Of a DNA stretch of 64,000 nucleotides, positions 42,598 to 53,039 are shown in pieces. The notes beneath the pieces are model-generated. The model saw only the letters and a list, made by a program, of their open reading frames with translations. It made no database searches and was not told the DNA's origin. Each line of letters starts with the position of its first letter. Position 1 is the first letter of the stretch. Source of the DNA: Microvelia longipes (taxonomy: Eukaryota; Arthropoda; Insecta; Hemiptera; Veliidae); NCBI GenBank assembly GCA_018340805.1, contig JACMZG010001914.1, positions 47,619,163-47,683,162 on the forward strand. The letters run 5' to 3'. The position numbers and the translations under genes were made by a program.

Positions 42598-43652
42598 TAA
42601 GCTTGTTCTTTACCTCTGGAAAAATCCTGCTCCTCCAACTTAGCTTTTTCCTATCACTTTGATATGGTGCATTACCTAACTTCTTTCATTGGCAGCTTGT
42701 TATATAAATCGTCATCTACTTCTTGGGTCATCAATCTTAAGATTGGTTTGATGCGACTCGCCAATCATATCCGCTAAAGTTTTTAAATCATAATATGATT
42801 GGCATTAGATTTCCTCCGTAATCATAATTATAGCCTCTAGCCGTGGCCTTCCTCTCCTGCTTAGTCCTACTGCCATTTTTTCAAGTATTATTTTCATAAG
42901 TTCCGAAGACTTGTTACAAACATTACCGTTGTAACAACCTTTTACACTCTAAGAAGTCAAATAAATCTTACTTAGTCCCTTCACACATTACATTAATGGT
43001 CAGGAGTTGAATCAGTAGCATCTATTTAACTGAAACCTCTATAGTTGTAAATCAGTGTATGACAATATCTGCGTGTGTGTGTATCACTAAGACTTTTGGT
43101 GTATAGAGGGTGTTAAAATTAAGTGCTTTACAGTGTAATAAGTGTTAAGTATCTGTCTTATCTATAAGTCTATTAAGTCCACTAAGTCCTGTCGGAAAAC
43201 TTTATTTCTTTCAACAAGATTTAATACTTCTTTACTTTCATTAACTACAAATAAAATCAATATCTTTACGTAAAATACACTCTTATATTCCAGTCATTTG
43301 ATGATAAAGTATATTTTATGAAGTATTATTAATAATATTTTACTTCCATTTCATATTTTTGCTGTTAATCTAAATTAACATGACTTATATCGTAACATAC
43401 ATGAATAGTTATCATTATTTTTGTAGGTATCAAAAATCTATACCAAGAGGACAGACAAGAAAATGGTGTATCTATGTCAATAGATATAATTAATATGCAA
43501 AGACGACTCGTTCATTCAGATTGACAATTCTTTAGAAAAATTATAATTTTAATTAAACTTATGAAATTCAAACCTTCATATTTATTATTTTGAGGTTAAG
43601 TTTACAAGTGAAGAAATTTGGGAGTATATAATTGTAGTTTGTGTTTATAGTG

Positions 43653-43940
43653 CTATTTCTTGACTAGAAAGAATGTCCCTAATAGGGACGTTAGGATTTT
43701 GGTGTGATAAGGGCTGGATTTGGTTTGGTGCCAAATCTGGACTTTCTTAAAGATTCCAAACCCATTGTCAAGGTTATTGTCCTTTTCTAATTTGGCAGAT
43801 ATTTCGTTTAGTCCGAATTGCTTAAACTTAGTTAGTAGTTTATTGGAAAGGATAGTAACTAGTTGGTGCGTTAACCAGTTCTGCACAATTGAAACGATTA
43901 TTCGATAGCCTAATTTCGATTGCATCTGGGTCCCGTACAA
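43653..43940 (-). CDS. Unrecognised 95-codon frame (doubtful)
   Basis: It is one of the longest minus-strand frames not explained by a repeat. Composition is mixed (Leu, Lys, Ile, Thr) without low complexity, and it ends TTTCTAGTCAAGAAATAG. I recognise no domain. It could be a fragment of a decayed element or chance; a 62-codon frame overlaps it on plus. Confidence 0.15.
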   Translation of the reverse strand: MYGTQMQSKLGYRIIVSIVQNWLTHQLVTILSNKLLTKFKQFGLNEISAKLEKDNNLDNGFGIFKKVQIWHQTKSSPYHTKILTSLLGTFFLVKK

Positions 43941-44078
43941 GTCTTGTATACTACAAGTAAAAAGCTACAAGTTTACTAATAATTATAAGAAATTTGTCTC
44001 ACTGATGTACAAGTGTAGACTAGTAATTACTTATAGTTTATTACTATATTATAAAATTGTATTAAACAAACACTAGTA

Positions 44079-44300
44079 GGTTACAAGTTAAATATAAACA
44101 ACAGTCTCTCCACTAAATGTAGTGGAGATACTGTTGTTTATGTTTCATCAGTTACTCCACCGTTCAGCGTTTTATTTATTTAGGTTACAAGTTAAATATA
44201 AACAACAGTCTCTCCACTAAATGTAGTGGAGATACTGTTGTTTATATTTAATCATTTACTCCACAGTTCAAAGTTTTATTTATTTAAGTTACAAGTTGTT
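44079..44300 (+). repeat. 104-bp tandem of strong hairpins
   Basis: Two full units and the start of a third (GGTTACAAGTT at 44079, 44183 and ~44286). Each contains AAACAACAGT-CTCTCCACTA-AATG-TAGTGGAGA-TACTGTTGTTT, a stem of about 20 bp with one mismatch and a 4-nt loop (44096-44140, 44200-44244). Confidence 0.9.
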
Positions 44301-44386
44301 TTTTACAACATTAGTAACTAAAACACTTGGGCTGTAGCGAAACGGAGCCCCGGCTGTAATAATTTCTAAAATGCGTGAAATGGTGC

Positions 44387-44627
44387 TACTCACTCAATCA
44401 CTCACTCAATCACTCATTCAATTACTCACTCAATCACTTACTCAACCACTCATTAAATCACTCACTTAATCACTCACTCAATTACTCACTTAATCACTGA
44501 CTTAATTTCTCACTTAATCACTGACTCAATTTCTCACTTAATCACTCACTCAATTACTCACTTAATCACTCACTCACTCAATTACTCACTCAATCACTCA
44601 CTCAACCACTCACTCAATCACTCACAT
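44387..44627 (+). repeat. CACTCAAT/CACTTAAT octamer-dodecamer array
   Basis: Simple repeat of CACTCAAT with CACT insertions, about 240 bp. Confidence 0.95.
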
Positions 44628-45108
44628 CAGTTCCTAAAATTAACAAAACTAAAAGTTAACATAAAATAATAACAATAAACTCAGAAATGAAACAAAAATA
44701 AAAATGAAAGGCAAAGCAAGATAAAATCATGTATATTTAAAGAGAATACATTAATAGAAGAGATGTATACATGAAAAATCATTTATACATAATCAAATAT
44801 GTTTATATCTATTGCTGCGTTTTATCTATGTTATCTAATAAACTGTTATCTAAATAAAATCTATGTTATCTAATCTATGTATTGGTGCTGTTTGTTTCAG
44901 GTAAATCATTTACGAGCTTTTTATACATGATTTCAGCAGAGACCTTGTAAGTTTTAATTTACAATTCCGAATTATGTTTTAATGTGTTTTCTTAAAATTT
45001 TCTTTTATTAATTTAATGCGTAACATAATTATATGTTTTTTTTTAAATTTCTATGCAATGAATAATTTTCGGTCACGTTTTCTTAGAAATTAATTTTATC
45101 CGAAAACT

Positions 45109-45342
45109 GATATAAAATTATTGACCAAACTGTTTAATCAAGATAATTTGATGAGTTAATGGTCAGATAGGTATAAAAACACAAAATTAGAGGTTTCTTC
45201 AGATTAGTAGTTTTAATAATAAATATTGTTATCTGATTCAGTTTGGAATAAAACTATTTCTGAAGAAGGTTCAATTTACGGCCGAAAGCTCAAATTTTGT
45301 GTTTTTATACCTATCTGACCATTACCTCATAAAGTTATCTTG
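45109..45342 (-). mobile_element. Palindromic retro-inserted element, 14-bp TSD
   Basis: Inverted arms 45139-45192 and about 45288-45342 share AAGATAA...ATGAG, TAATGGTCAGATAGG, TATAAAAACACAAAATT. Next to the right arm is CTGAAGAAGGTTCAATTTACGGCCGAAAGC. The unique ~30-nt tail (GATATAAAATTATTG...TTTAAT) lies on the left, so the element points to minus. TTTATCCGAAAACT flanks it at 45095-45108 and 45343-45356, a perfect 14-bp duplication. Confidence 0.8.
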
Positions 45343-45717
45343 TTTATCCGAAAACTATTTAGTTAAAAATCAAACTTAAAATTAAGAGTTCAGGCACGGA
45401 GATCGGCATCCGGACAAATTTCCTTTAAAATGATTTCTTTTTTGCTTACCAATCCACTTCTTGTAAGGTTTTTAGTTTCTCAAAACAGCTTCACTTCTGT
45501 TATTTGTCGACTCTTCTAAATTATCGATAGGAAGTTATGTTCATGTTGATTCAATTGGTTGGAGAAAAATTACGCTTACTCTTGCTAAATTAGTTCTGTA
45601 AAACATTTGTGGCTGTTATACAAAGCTCAGTTAATACTTATGTTTACATTCTTTTTGTGCGTTTTCTTTTCACAAATTATCCAAAAAAAAAATGGAAAAC
45701 AAGTAAAAATAATCCTG

Positions 45718-45933
45718 AAGATTTAGTTCTTCCGGTGGTGACCGCGTCAAAGTAGATGAAGAATCCGACGTTTCGCTTCCACTGTGGGAGGCATCTTCAG
45801 GGATTGTCCTACATCCCTGAAGATGCCTCCCACAGTGTGAGCGAAACGTCGGATTCTTCATCTACATTGACGCGGTCACCACCGGAAGACCTAAATCTTC
45901 AAGACAATAACCGCGGAAGCCTAAGCAGTTTAT
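45718..45933 (+). mobile_element. Palindromic retro-inserted element, 14-bp TSD
   Basis: Same family as 28703-29005 but with shorter arms: the palindrome 45716-45901 meets at CAGGGATTGTCCTACATCCCTG. The tail after the right arm (AGACAATAACCGCGG, AGCCTAAGCAGTTTAT) matches that of the 28703 copy. TAAAAATAATCCTG flanks it at 45704-45717 and 45934-45947. The two short frames on opposite strands here are mirror images of each other because of the palindrome. Confidence 0.9.
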
Positions 45934-46043
45934 TAAAAATAATCCTGTCTCGATCGAAAAATATAAACTAAAACCCTGAGCATGAAGGGGTTTGAAAAGC
46001 AGAGAAACAAGCATTCCAAAGTAAATTTCTTAGCTTAAAAATC

Positions 46044-46105
46044 GGGTACGGGGTACCTCGGAACTTTTCCTCATCACAGCGTATTCGCTACCCTCATCCT
46101 CCCAT
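46044..46105 (-). repeat. 5S-derived element tail fragment
   Basis: CGGGTACGGGGTACCTCGGAA, TTTTCCTCATC, GCGTATTCGCTACCCTC: the reversed family tail. Confidence 0.55.
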
Positions 46106-46204
46106 AGATTAGATTATTTAATCGAAGTAAAATAATCGAATTGAGTTGAAATTGGGTGCAATTGCATCCCTTCGTGTAATGAATACGAAAAATTCATCAC
46201 GGCT

Positions 46205-46365
46205 TCGTCAATAATGGTGAGCAGCATCGAGTGAGGTCATTAGAATAAGTAACAGCTGAGAATAAAAATGTTCTATGGAAGAGCCAAATTTGTCCGAAGA
46301 AGTGAGGATGAGCGCAGTGAGTTCCATAAGGTATAAAAAAGTTCCGAGGTGCCCCGTTACCGATA
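46205..46365 (+). repeat. 5S-derived element with diverged head
   Basis: GAGCAGCATCGAGTGAGGTC, ATTAGAATAAGTAACAGCTGAGAAT is a decayed 5S-like head (TGGATGGGTGACCGCTG has become TAGAATAAGTAACAGCTG). The body GTCCGAAGAAGTGAGGATGAGC is followed by the tail TTCCGAGGTGCCCCGTTACCG. Confidence 0.55.
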
Positions 46366-46369
46366 TTTT

Positions 46370-46835
46370 AAACTGCCCTTAAACCCTTAATACTGTATTT
46401 GATTCATCTCAAAACAAACCCGGAAAAAGCACAGAAAGATTAAATAGTATAAAACATTCAACAATATTAAAAAATAAAGATTTATGTTTTAAAAAAAAGT
46501 AAAAAGTTTTTTATCTAAATAAATGCAAATAATGAGATTTATCTTCTCAAGTCCCTAAGTACGCTTCTTTTCCTCGTTAAATCACCGAAAAAGAAAAAAA
46601 AGAAAGAAGAACAAGACTTTGTGATAATAATGAATCGTCCTGCAAGAAGAACCGTTTGAAAAAGTTTAAACAGAATCAAAAAGGATTTACTTAAAAATAA
46701 GCTCTTTATACCTAGGAAATTAGTAATATCAGGTTAATAAGATGATACTAAAGAATTCATGTCAAAATATAATGTCTATTTATTTGTTTATAAAATATAC
46801 AATAAATATGATTCATTTAAAATAGGATGCCACTT
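46370..46835. other. No gene seen
   Basis: AT-rich, no supported feature. Confidence 0.4.
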
Positions 46836-46839
46836 TAAA

Positions 46840-46980
46840 ACGGATAACCGTTTTAGATGATTTAAAGTTCTTCTAAGTGGTTTTTACGAAGTTGACAGTC
46901 TTTATGTGTGTCTGTTATCTATTATCCTAGCTCCTAGGCTTTAGGAGCAAAAATACGCTTCAGCGTATACATGCTAAACT
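46840..46980 (+). repeat. R1 copy (diverged)
   Basis: AAACGGATAACCGTTTTAG, AAGTTCTTCTAAGTGGTTTT, ACGAAGTTGACAGTC, TGTGTGTCTGTTATC follow R1 order; AAACGGATAACCGTTTTAG gives a local dyad. Confidence 0.5.
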
Positions 46981-47039
46981 TAGTACAATAATCAATCATA
47001 ATAAAGTATGATTTGGGCTAATTATTTTTATTATACTTA

Positions 47040-47795
47040 ACTCTCTATAACGACTGTAACAATATATGACTACTACAAGAGTCTTAAACGACTATAAGAA
47101 TCTATAACGACTATAAGAGTCTATAACGACTGTAACAATATATGATTACTACAAGAGTCTATAACGACTGTAACAATATATGATTACTACAAGAGTCTAA
47201 AATGACTATAAGAGACTATAACGACTGTAACAATATATGACTACTAAAAGAGTCTAAAACGGCTGTAAGAATCTATAACGACTACAAGAGTCTAAAACGA
47301 CTATAAGAGTCTATAACGACTGTAACAATATATGTCTACTAAAAGAGTCTAAAACGCCTGTAAGAATCTATAACGACTACAAGAGTCTAAAACGACTATA
47401 TAAGAGTCTAAAACGACTGTAACAATATATGTCTACTAAAAGAGTCTAAAACGCCTGTAAGAATCTATAACGACTACAAGAGTCTAAAACGACTATAAGA
47501 GTCTAAAACGACTGTAACAATATATGTCTACTAAAAGAGTCTAAAACGGCTGTAAGAATCTATAACGACTACAAGAGTCTAAAACGACTATAAGAGTCTA
47601 TAACGACTGTAACAATATATGTCTACTAAAAGAGTCTAAAACGGCTGTAAGAATCTATAACGACTACAAGAGTCTAAAACGACTATAAGAGTCTATAACG
47701 ACTGTAACAATATATGTCTACTACAAGAGTCTAAAACAACTATAAGAGTCTATTACGACTATTAGAGTCTATAACGACTTTAAGAGTCTATATAG
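47040..47795 (+). repeat. 19-bp minisatellite with 95-bp higher-order repeat
   Basis: The basic unit is AGTCTATAACGACTATAAG and variants. In the middle (about 47210-47720) five variants form a 95-bp block (…CTACAAGAG, …AAAACGACTATAAGAG, …CGACTGTAACAA, TATATGTCTACTAAAAGAG, …CGGCTGTAAGAA) repeated about five times, while the edges are monomeric. This is higher-order organisation on a small scale. Confidence 0.95.
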
Positions 47796-47814
47796 ACTAA
47801 TATAGATTGCTGGG

Positions 47815-48540
47815 AAGACTCCCAACAAGGATGGGCGTCTGCTCTAGGCAGACGCCTAGATTAGAAAAATGGGTTGACAGCGTATTACATTATATGCAAA
47901 TTCTGTTTTATTGATAAGATAAAGTGATTTTAGAATACTGAATAATATACTTAAGTTTGTTCTTAACTATTATATGATACTACGTAGTAAATGAAATATT
48001 GCTGACTTGTTCAAGCAATTATCTGCATTGGCTCTACTTCTGCAGGCAATTCGCTATTTGTGTACCTCGGCTTTGTTTCATCAGTCGTATGGGTTCTTTA
48101 CCTGCCTTGACTTGCACCTCGGTAGGAAATTTCTATAGCCTACACCCACCATCGGTTCGGGAACTAATTTATGGAACTCGTCTACGATATACTACGATAT
48201 TTTGCTGACTTGTAGTATGAAGTACGATAACATTTTGAAATTTTAATGATGAGTGGGAAAATATAAAAGAACAATATTTTCTTGTATTTCTTCGGTAATT
48301 GAGAAGAAGTAAGAAATGTAGATCTTAGACAGGCAGACAAGACGATGTGGTAAATGTTTACAATGTAAACAATTTGTGCATTATGTAAATGTCGACTAAT
48401 ATTTACTCTACCTAAGTTTCCCCTTTTAAGTTAGCTCTTACCCTCAAGGGCTGGAGGCGCTGTTCGCACCCTCTGCACCCTTAAGGGTGGGTCTATGTTG
48501 TACTCTGAGGGTCCATATCGTATAAGGGTTCTTAAGAAGT
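47815..48540. other. No gene seen
   Basis: GGGCGTCTGC-TCTAGG-CAGACGCC at 47832-47850 is a hairpin. A 69-codon frame at 47999-48208 (plus) has no recognised domain. The region 48430-48500 is less AT-rich but unassigned. Confidence 0.4.
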
Positions 48541-48577
48541 GAGAATACCAAATCTAGAAAAGATACGATAGAATTTG

Positions 48578-48712
48578 TATATATATATATAGTATGTATA
48601 TTATATGTATGTATTATATATGCATATTGTATAGTATGTATATGTATGTATATATATGCATATTGTATAGTATGTATATTCGTATAGTATGTATATTTGT
48701 ATATTAATGTGT
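48578..48712. repeat. TATAGTATGTATAT imperfect repeat
   Basis: A TA/TG-rich imperfect tandem (ATTGTATAGTATGTATA) of about 135 bp. Confidence 0.8.
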
Positions 48713-49154
48713 AGAGTTCATAAAATAATTTATGTATAAGTTTCGGGGAAAAAACCAAAGTTCACTCTCTGATTTTCAGAATTTCAAGTGTTATTTTAAA
48801 GCCCGACCAGCCACAGGGAGTTATGGCTGTAAGTTTTTTTTGTTACAGTCTGACCAATATAATTTAAGTAGAAAACCTTTATTTACAAATATTTAAGTTG
48901 GTAGCACTGTTTAATTTCTGATATTACTCTGCAGTTATTTCTAAATACATATTCCTTTGATTTGTTTATGAAACGTTTTAAAAATTGTTTTATCTCGTTT
49001 TTCAGTTTTTTGTATAAATAGCGTTAATTTTTTGTGTTTTTGTAATAAAAGTTTTTAAAACATAATAATTATGGATGATAGTATGGTTGATTTATGACAA
49101 ACATTTTTCTAACATTTCTGAATGATAGAAACTATTTTTTTCATTTATACACAC

Positions 49155-49337
<183 letters not shown>

Positions 49338-49339
49338 TT

Positions 49340-49840
49340 GGTTGTGTATACCTAAATGAATGAGTTTTTAAACTAATTTATTTAAATTAATTACCTCTAC
49401 TCCCTCATTAGTTAAATATTCAATGAAAATTCGCTGAAAATCTTTATCCTGTAAGAAAATTCTCATGGGAAATAAAAACCTACTTTTCTTTAAAGCAAAG
49501 TTATAAAACTGCCGCAACAATTTAATCAACCTAAAATGCTTTCCAGTACACTTGTATTTTTCAAACATTTATGGAACTATAACACTTCACCTGAAAAATT
49601 CATCATATTTATTGTGCGTGTCGGTATTTCATTAAATTTCAACAATTTGGACATTATTCAATCACATTGCTTGAGACAGAGTAGTAATTTTATAATTTGA
49701 TGTCACCGAGTTTTGCAATTACATGTGTAATTGTATCAACATGTAATGTAACAACATGTAATTGAATCAACCTCTTTCTGATATTAATTTCTATTTACAG
49801 AATTTAAATTTGCGGTTAAAATCAAAACTATGGGATATTT
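49340..49840. other. No gene seen
   Basis: A minus frame of 66 codons at 49368-49568 has no recognised domain. Three ACATGTAAT-type repeats occur near 49720-49760. Confidence 0.4.
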
Positions 49841-49842
49841 TG

Positions 49843-49906
49843 GCGCAATGATCTGAAGATCATTGCGCGAAATCAGATATCATTGGTCTTTCAAGACCAG
49901 TGATAT
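49843..49906. repeat. Two adjacent perfect hairpins
   Basis: GCGCAATGATCT-GA-AGATCATTGCGC (49843-49868) and ATATCA-TTGGTCTT-TC-AAGACCA-GTGATAT (49877-49906, one G.T). Each stem is 12-14 bp with a tiny loop, separated by 8 nt. No terminator or known RNA family fits; they may be arms of a degraded inverted element. Confidence 0.8.
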
Positions 49907-50099
49907 ATTAACTTTATAAGGGTACAATACCATTATAATTGGAACATAAAATTCTGCAAAATAAAGTAAGTATTTACCTGATACGTTTATGCGTTGTAAT
50001 TTATCTACCTAAGAGCATATCTGGTAAATATTTAATTTCTATTCTTCAAAATTTAAAGTTAAAGGCAGAATGAGTTCAGGCTTTGTTTGTTAATTGTAC

Positions 50100-50176
50100 G
50101 TGCGGAACAAAGTACGAAATACTCTCGGGACAAAGTACAGAATAGGCACGGTTAAAACATGACTTTATGTTGAGTC
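50100..50176 (+). repeat. Possible hammerhead-element remnant
   Basis: GTACGTGCGGAACAAAGTACGAAATAC, GACAAAGTACAGAATAGGC, then AAACATGACTTTATGTTGAGTCATCAATAAC parallels GTAACGAAACAGAGTGGGACATGACATTATGTCGAGCCATCAATGATGAC. After the array, CTGCCAATGTCAAGTGATGAAAC parallels GACGAATGTCGAATGATGGAAC. The ribozyme core is not intact. Confidence 0.45.
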
Positions 50177-50420
50177 ATCAATAACAAATATGTTGAGTCA
50201 TCAATAACAATATGTAGTCATCAATAACAATATGTTGAGTCATCAATAACAAATATTTTGAGTCATCAATAACAAATATGTTGAGTCATCAATAATAAAT
50301 ATGTTGAGTCATCAATAACAAATATGTTGAGTCATCAATAACAAATATGCTGAGTCATCAATAACAAATATGTTGAGTCATCAAACAAATAACAAATATA
50401 TGTAGAGTCATCAATAACTG
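50165..50420 (+). repeat. 23-bp minisatellite (GTTGAGTCATCAATAACAAATAT)
   Basis: About 11 units. GTTGAGTCATCAATAAC resembles the GTCGAGCCATCAATGATGAC segment of the hammerhead repeat, preceded in both cases by GGGACA.../ACATGAC.TTATGT (50137-50176 reads AGAATAGGCACGG, then ACATGACTTTATGTTGAG). The array may have grown out of a hammerhead-element fragment. Confidence 0.85.
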
Positions 50421-50429
50421 CCAATGTCA

Positions 50430-51295
50430 AGTGATGAAACTGTTTTATTATTTTTTCTATATTGCATTTTGTCTCGCAAAATTATATTTTGTTAACCAAT
50501 AATAAGTAAATCTTAATTTTGTAACATTATTATAATCTTACTTTATGTCAAAACGAAACGTTATTTGCTGCAAAACATGCATTTTTTAACTAAAGACGTA
50601 ACTATGATCCCTCAAGAGCCTAAAGTGCTTGAGGCCTCTAGGTTAGTGAACCTAAAAAGTTACACATGGTTTTCCTATTACCGAACTGCCATTTTCTGCC
50701 TATTAAATGGAACCTATTAGAACCCGTTGTAGTATATCTATAATCATCTTAAATATCGATAGACTCAGTAAGAGCTGTGTTAGATCTGTAACCTAATATT
50801 GGGGCATTCTCTTTATTTTTAACAAGTTGGCATAAGTTTACAGGGCCAATATTCTAAAGGTAGACATTTACTAAAAATACAAAGAGGTTATTGCTCAGTG
50901 TACCCGTCTTTCTTTATTCGTTCTTTAAAGTTTCAAAGAATGGTAAATGATAAGAGATAAAGTCATTCTAACCATCGCTTTTTGCAACTTTTTTCGTTAT
51001 CACTTAATGATCCTGAGCTTATCTTAAGCTAAACAAACTTAAATATAAAGAGGGGATTTTCATTTTAAAAATCAGTGTTGTAGTTTTTCTTTAAAACCAC
51101 AGTTTTTTTCAAACCAGTTTTTCTGAGAACTCTTTTATGATTTTCCTTTATTATCCTCATGGATCTAAAAAATAATAATCTCTTACTTATATAAAAGGGT
51201 TCAATATTTTACAAAGTTAATATTGCTAAATAAAACAACTTCTTACGATCAATTTTGCTGTTTCTTGACTAAATCTCGACCTGGAAATAAAAGGC
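50430..51295. other. No gene seen
   Basis: AT-rich with no supported feature. Confidence 0.4.
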
Positions 51296-51304
51296 TGAAG
51301 AAAG

Positions 51305-51621
51305 CATAGAGATATATTACTAGAGGGGCCCTATTGGTTAAATTTTGGAACATCGAAAAAGTAACCTGACCACATTCGATCATCATTTTCATCAAATAAA
51401 CAGAACAAAAAAACAGTGTATATAGTAGAATGTTTAAAATAAAAATCACATCACAAAAAATCTGCGGGAAGCCGAAAACAATTGATTAATTATAACCTTA
51501 ACTCTCTCTTGAAGGAGGTTTCAATGAGGTTACACAGAGCCCCTGAGAGCCCCACTGAAAATGTTTCAGGCCTCTCAATGTATTAAGATTGGCTATGCCC
51601 CCTCTAGTATATATCTCTATG
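51305..51621. mobile_element. hAT-like MITE, copy 1
   Basis: 317 bp with ~23-bp inverted termini CATAGAGATATATTACTAGAGGG / CCCTCTAGTATATATCTCTATG. GAAGAAAG (51297-51304) and GAGGAAAG (51622-51629) are an 8-bp duplication with one mismatch. An 8-bp duplication and CA-starting termini fit the hAT superfamily. Interior landmarks include GGGCCCTATTGG, ATCGAAAAAGTAACCTGACC, CACAGAGCCCCTGAGAGCCCC. No transposase. Confidence 0.85.
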
Positions 51622-51688
51622 GAGGAAAGTGTTTGCACTTGCTTCGTATTTCCGAGAATAGCCGATCACAATATTTTTATTCATGGTA

Positions 51689-52136
51689 CGTGATAGTAAT
51701 TAGGAAGAGGTGATATTATCTAGTAAGTAGGCAACATTGTTAGGCCCTTTTTTCTAACTCCTTTAGATAAAAGATAGTGTCTACCTTATGAATCCTAGTG
51801 CAGGAATTTTTCAGTCTGATTCACAGAAGATCCGCGACCTTATAAGTTTCCATAGCTATAAGTAGAACCAACACGAGCAGGACTAAGGTATTTTATACAA
51901 GCAGCTATCATGAGTCCTAAAGCCCCTAGTCCAGCTTCATTTAGAGTATAGGGATCGATTTGCGAGTACCTGATATCACACAGTCTCTGAACTGTCTGAT
52001 TTACGACTCTTTCAAATGTCATCACATGAAAGTATTTCTATCTTTCGTATAGAAATACTCGAGGCCCTGACCAGGATCGAACCCGGACTGTTTAGGTGTT
52101 AGGTTGTAAGTGCTGACCATTACACCGCGTGGTTCC
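51689..52136 (-). mobile_element. tRNA-derived SINE (family A) with 12-bp TSD
   Basis: On minus: GGAACCACGCGGTGTAATGG (A box), TCAGCACTTACAACC, GTCCGGGTTCGATCCTGGTC (perfect B box), then GTATTTCTATACGAAAGATAGAAATAC (hairpin), TATCAGGTACTCGC, CTCTAAATGAAGCTGG and a 3' end with AAAAAGGGCCTAACAATG. TTATTCATGGTA (51677-51688) and TTATTCATAGTA (52137-52148) are a 12-bp duplication with one mismatch. Head spacing is normal, unlike the 20.4-kb copy. Confidence 0.88.
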
Positions 52137-52384
52137 TTATTCATAGTAATGACAGAATTAAATTGATAAACGAAAATAAAATAATGTAAAGAAATTAGAT
52201 TTCCATTTCATCCACACTCTATCTTAGTAGTTCATACAGTAAACAACTTAGTCTTATACTGACCTGGTGGAGCCTTCTGATTATATTATCATTACTTATC
52301 ATAACCTTGCCTATTAATTGCTTTCAAAATAATATTATTTCCATTTGGTCAAAGGGTCGTAAGATATCGAGAACATTGTGCATT

Positions 52385-52515
52385 ATAGGGACACGATGGT
52401 CTCTTACGCCGTCAGGCGAAAGAGACGTTAAGACTACCAAGATTGTGCGATGTCAGGTACTCGGAAAAAATGCACTAATCCTAAATAAGCCAGGGATTAG
52501 GCAACGTTTAGGACT
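52385..52515 (+). repeat. SINE family A middle fragment
   Basis: AGACGTTAAGACTACC, GTGCGATGTCAGGTACTCGG, CACTAATCCTAAATAAGCC parallel 20545-20625 of the full copy. Head and 3' end are missing. Confidence 0.55.
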
Positions 52516-52549
52516 ATCGATAGTAGCATTATCGGTTCAGCTTTGACCT

Positions 52550-52675
52550 ATTTACTACTTCAGACTCTCTTCCCTCGTCTTCAGACAGTAAAACATCCAT
52601 TTGATTCCCTGTGGTCACCCGTCCAGGATCTGACCTTACTCGATGCTGCTTAACATTAGTGATCCAATATAAACT
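52550..52675 (-). repeat. 5S rRNA-derived element head
   Basis: On minus: TTGGATCACTAATGTTAAGC, AGCATCGAGTAAGGTCAGATC, CTGGACGGGTGACCACAGGGAAT, then TGTCTGAAGACGAGGGAAGAGAG. It is the best-preserved 5S-like string together with the 20.3-kb copy. R1 lies on its 5' side (53260-53040). Confidence 0.75.
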
Positions 52676-52990
52676 GAAGATATAGGAGTCGTATTAGAAT
52701 GAAACTTGGCATACATATTAATTACCTAAAAGGATACTTTTGTACCAAATTTTAATTCTATTATATTACTTAACCATTTTCAATTTTTTTAAAAAAATGT
52801 ATAAATGCCATTCAGTAATAATTGTACTGATACTGATAATATAAGATGGAATTTGGCACATTTATTGGTCTTATATAATACAAAGTTGCACATCGATCCG
52901 ATCGTTTTAATATTTTTTTATAAAGTTTCGAAATTTTTGATAAGTCATTAATAACTTACAAACAGCATGATGTTTGTAGTATCATGGTTC

Positions 52991-53037
52991 GTTATTAGAT
53001 CTAGTTTTGCGGACAGCAAAACTAGATCTAATAACGA
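52991..53037. repeat. 21-bp perfect hairpin
   Basis: CGTTATTAGATCTAGTTTTGC, loop GGACA, then the exact reverse complement. It lies between the 5S-like head and R1 and is not seen in the other composite copies. Confidence 0.9.
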
Positions 53038-53039
53038 TT

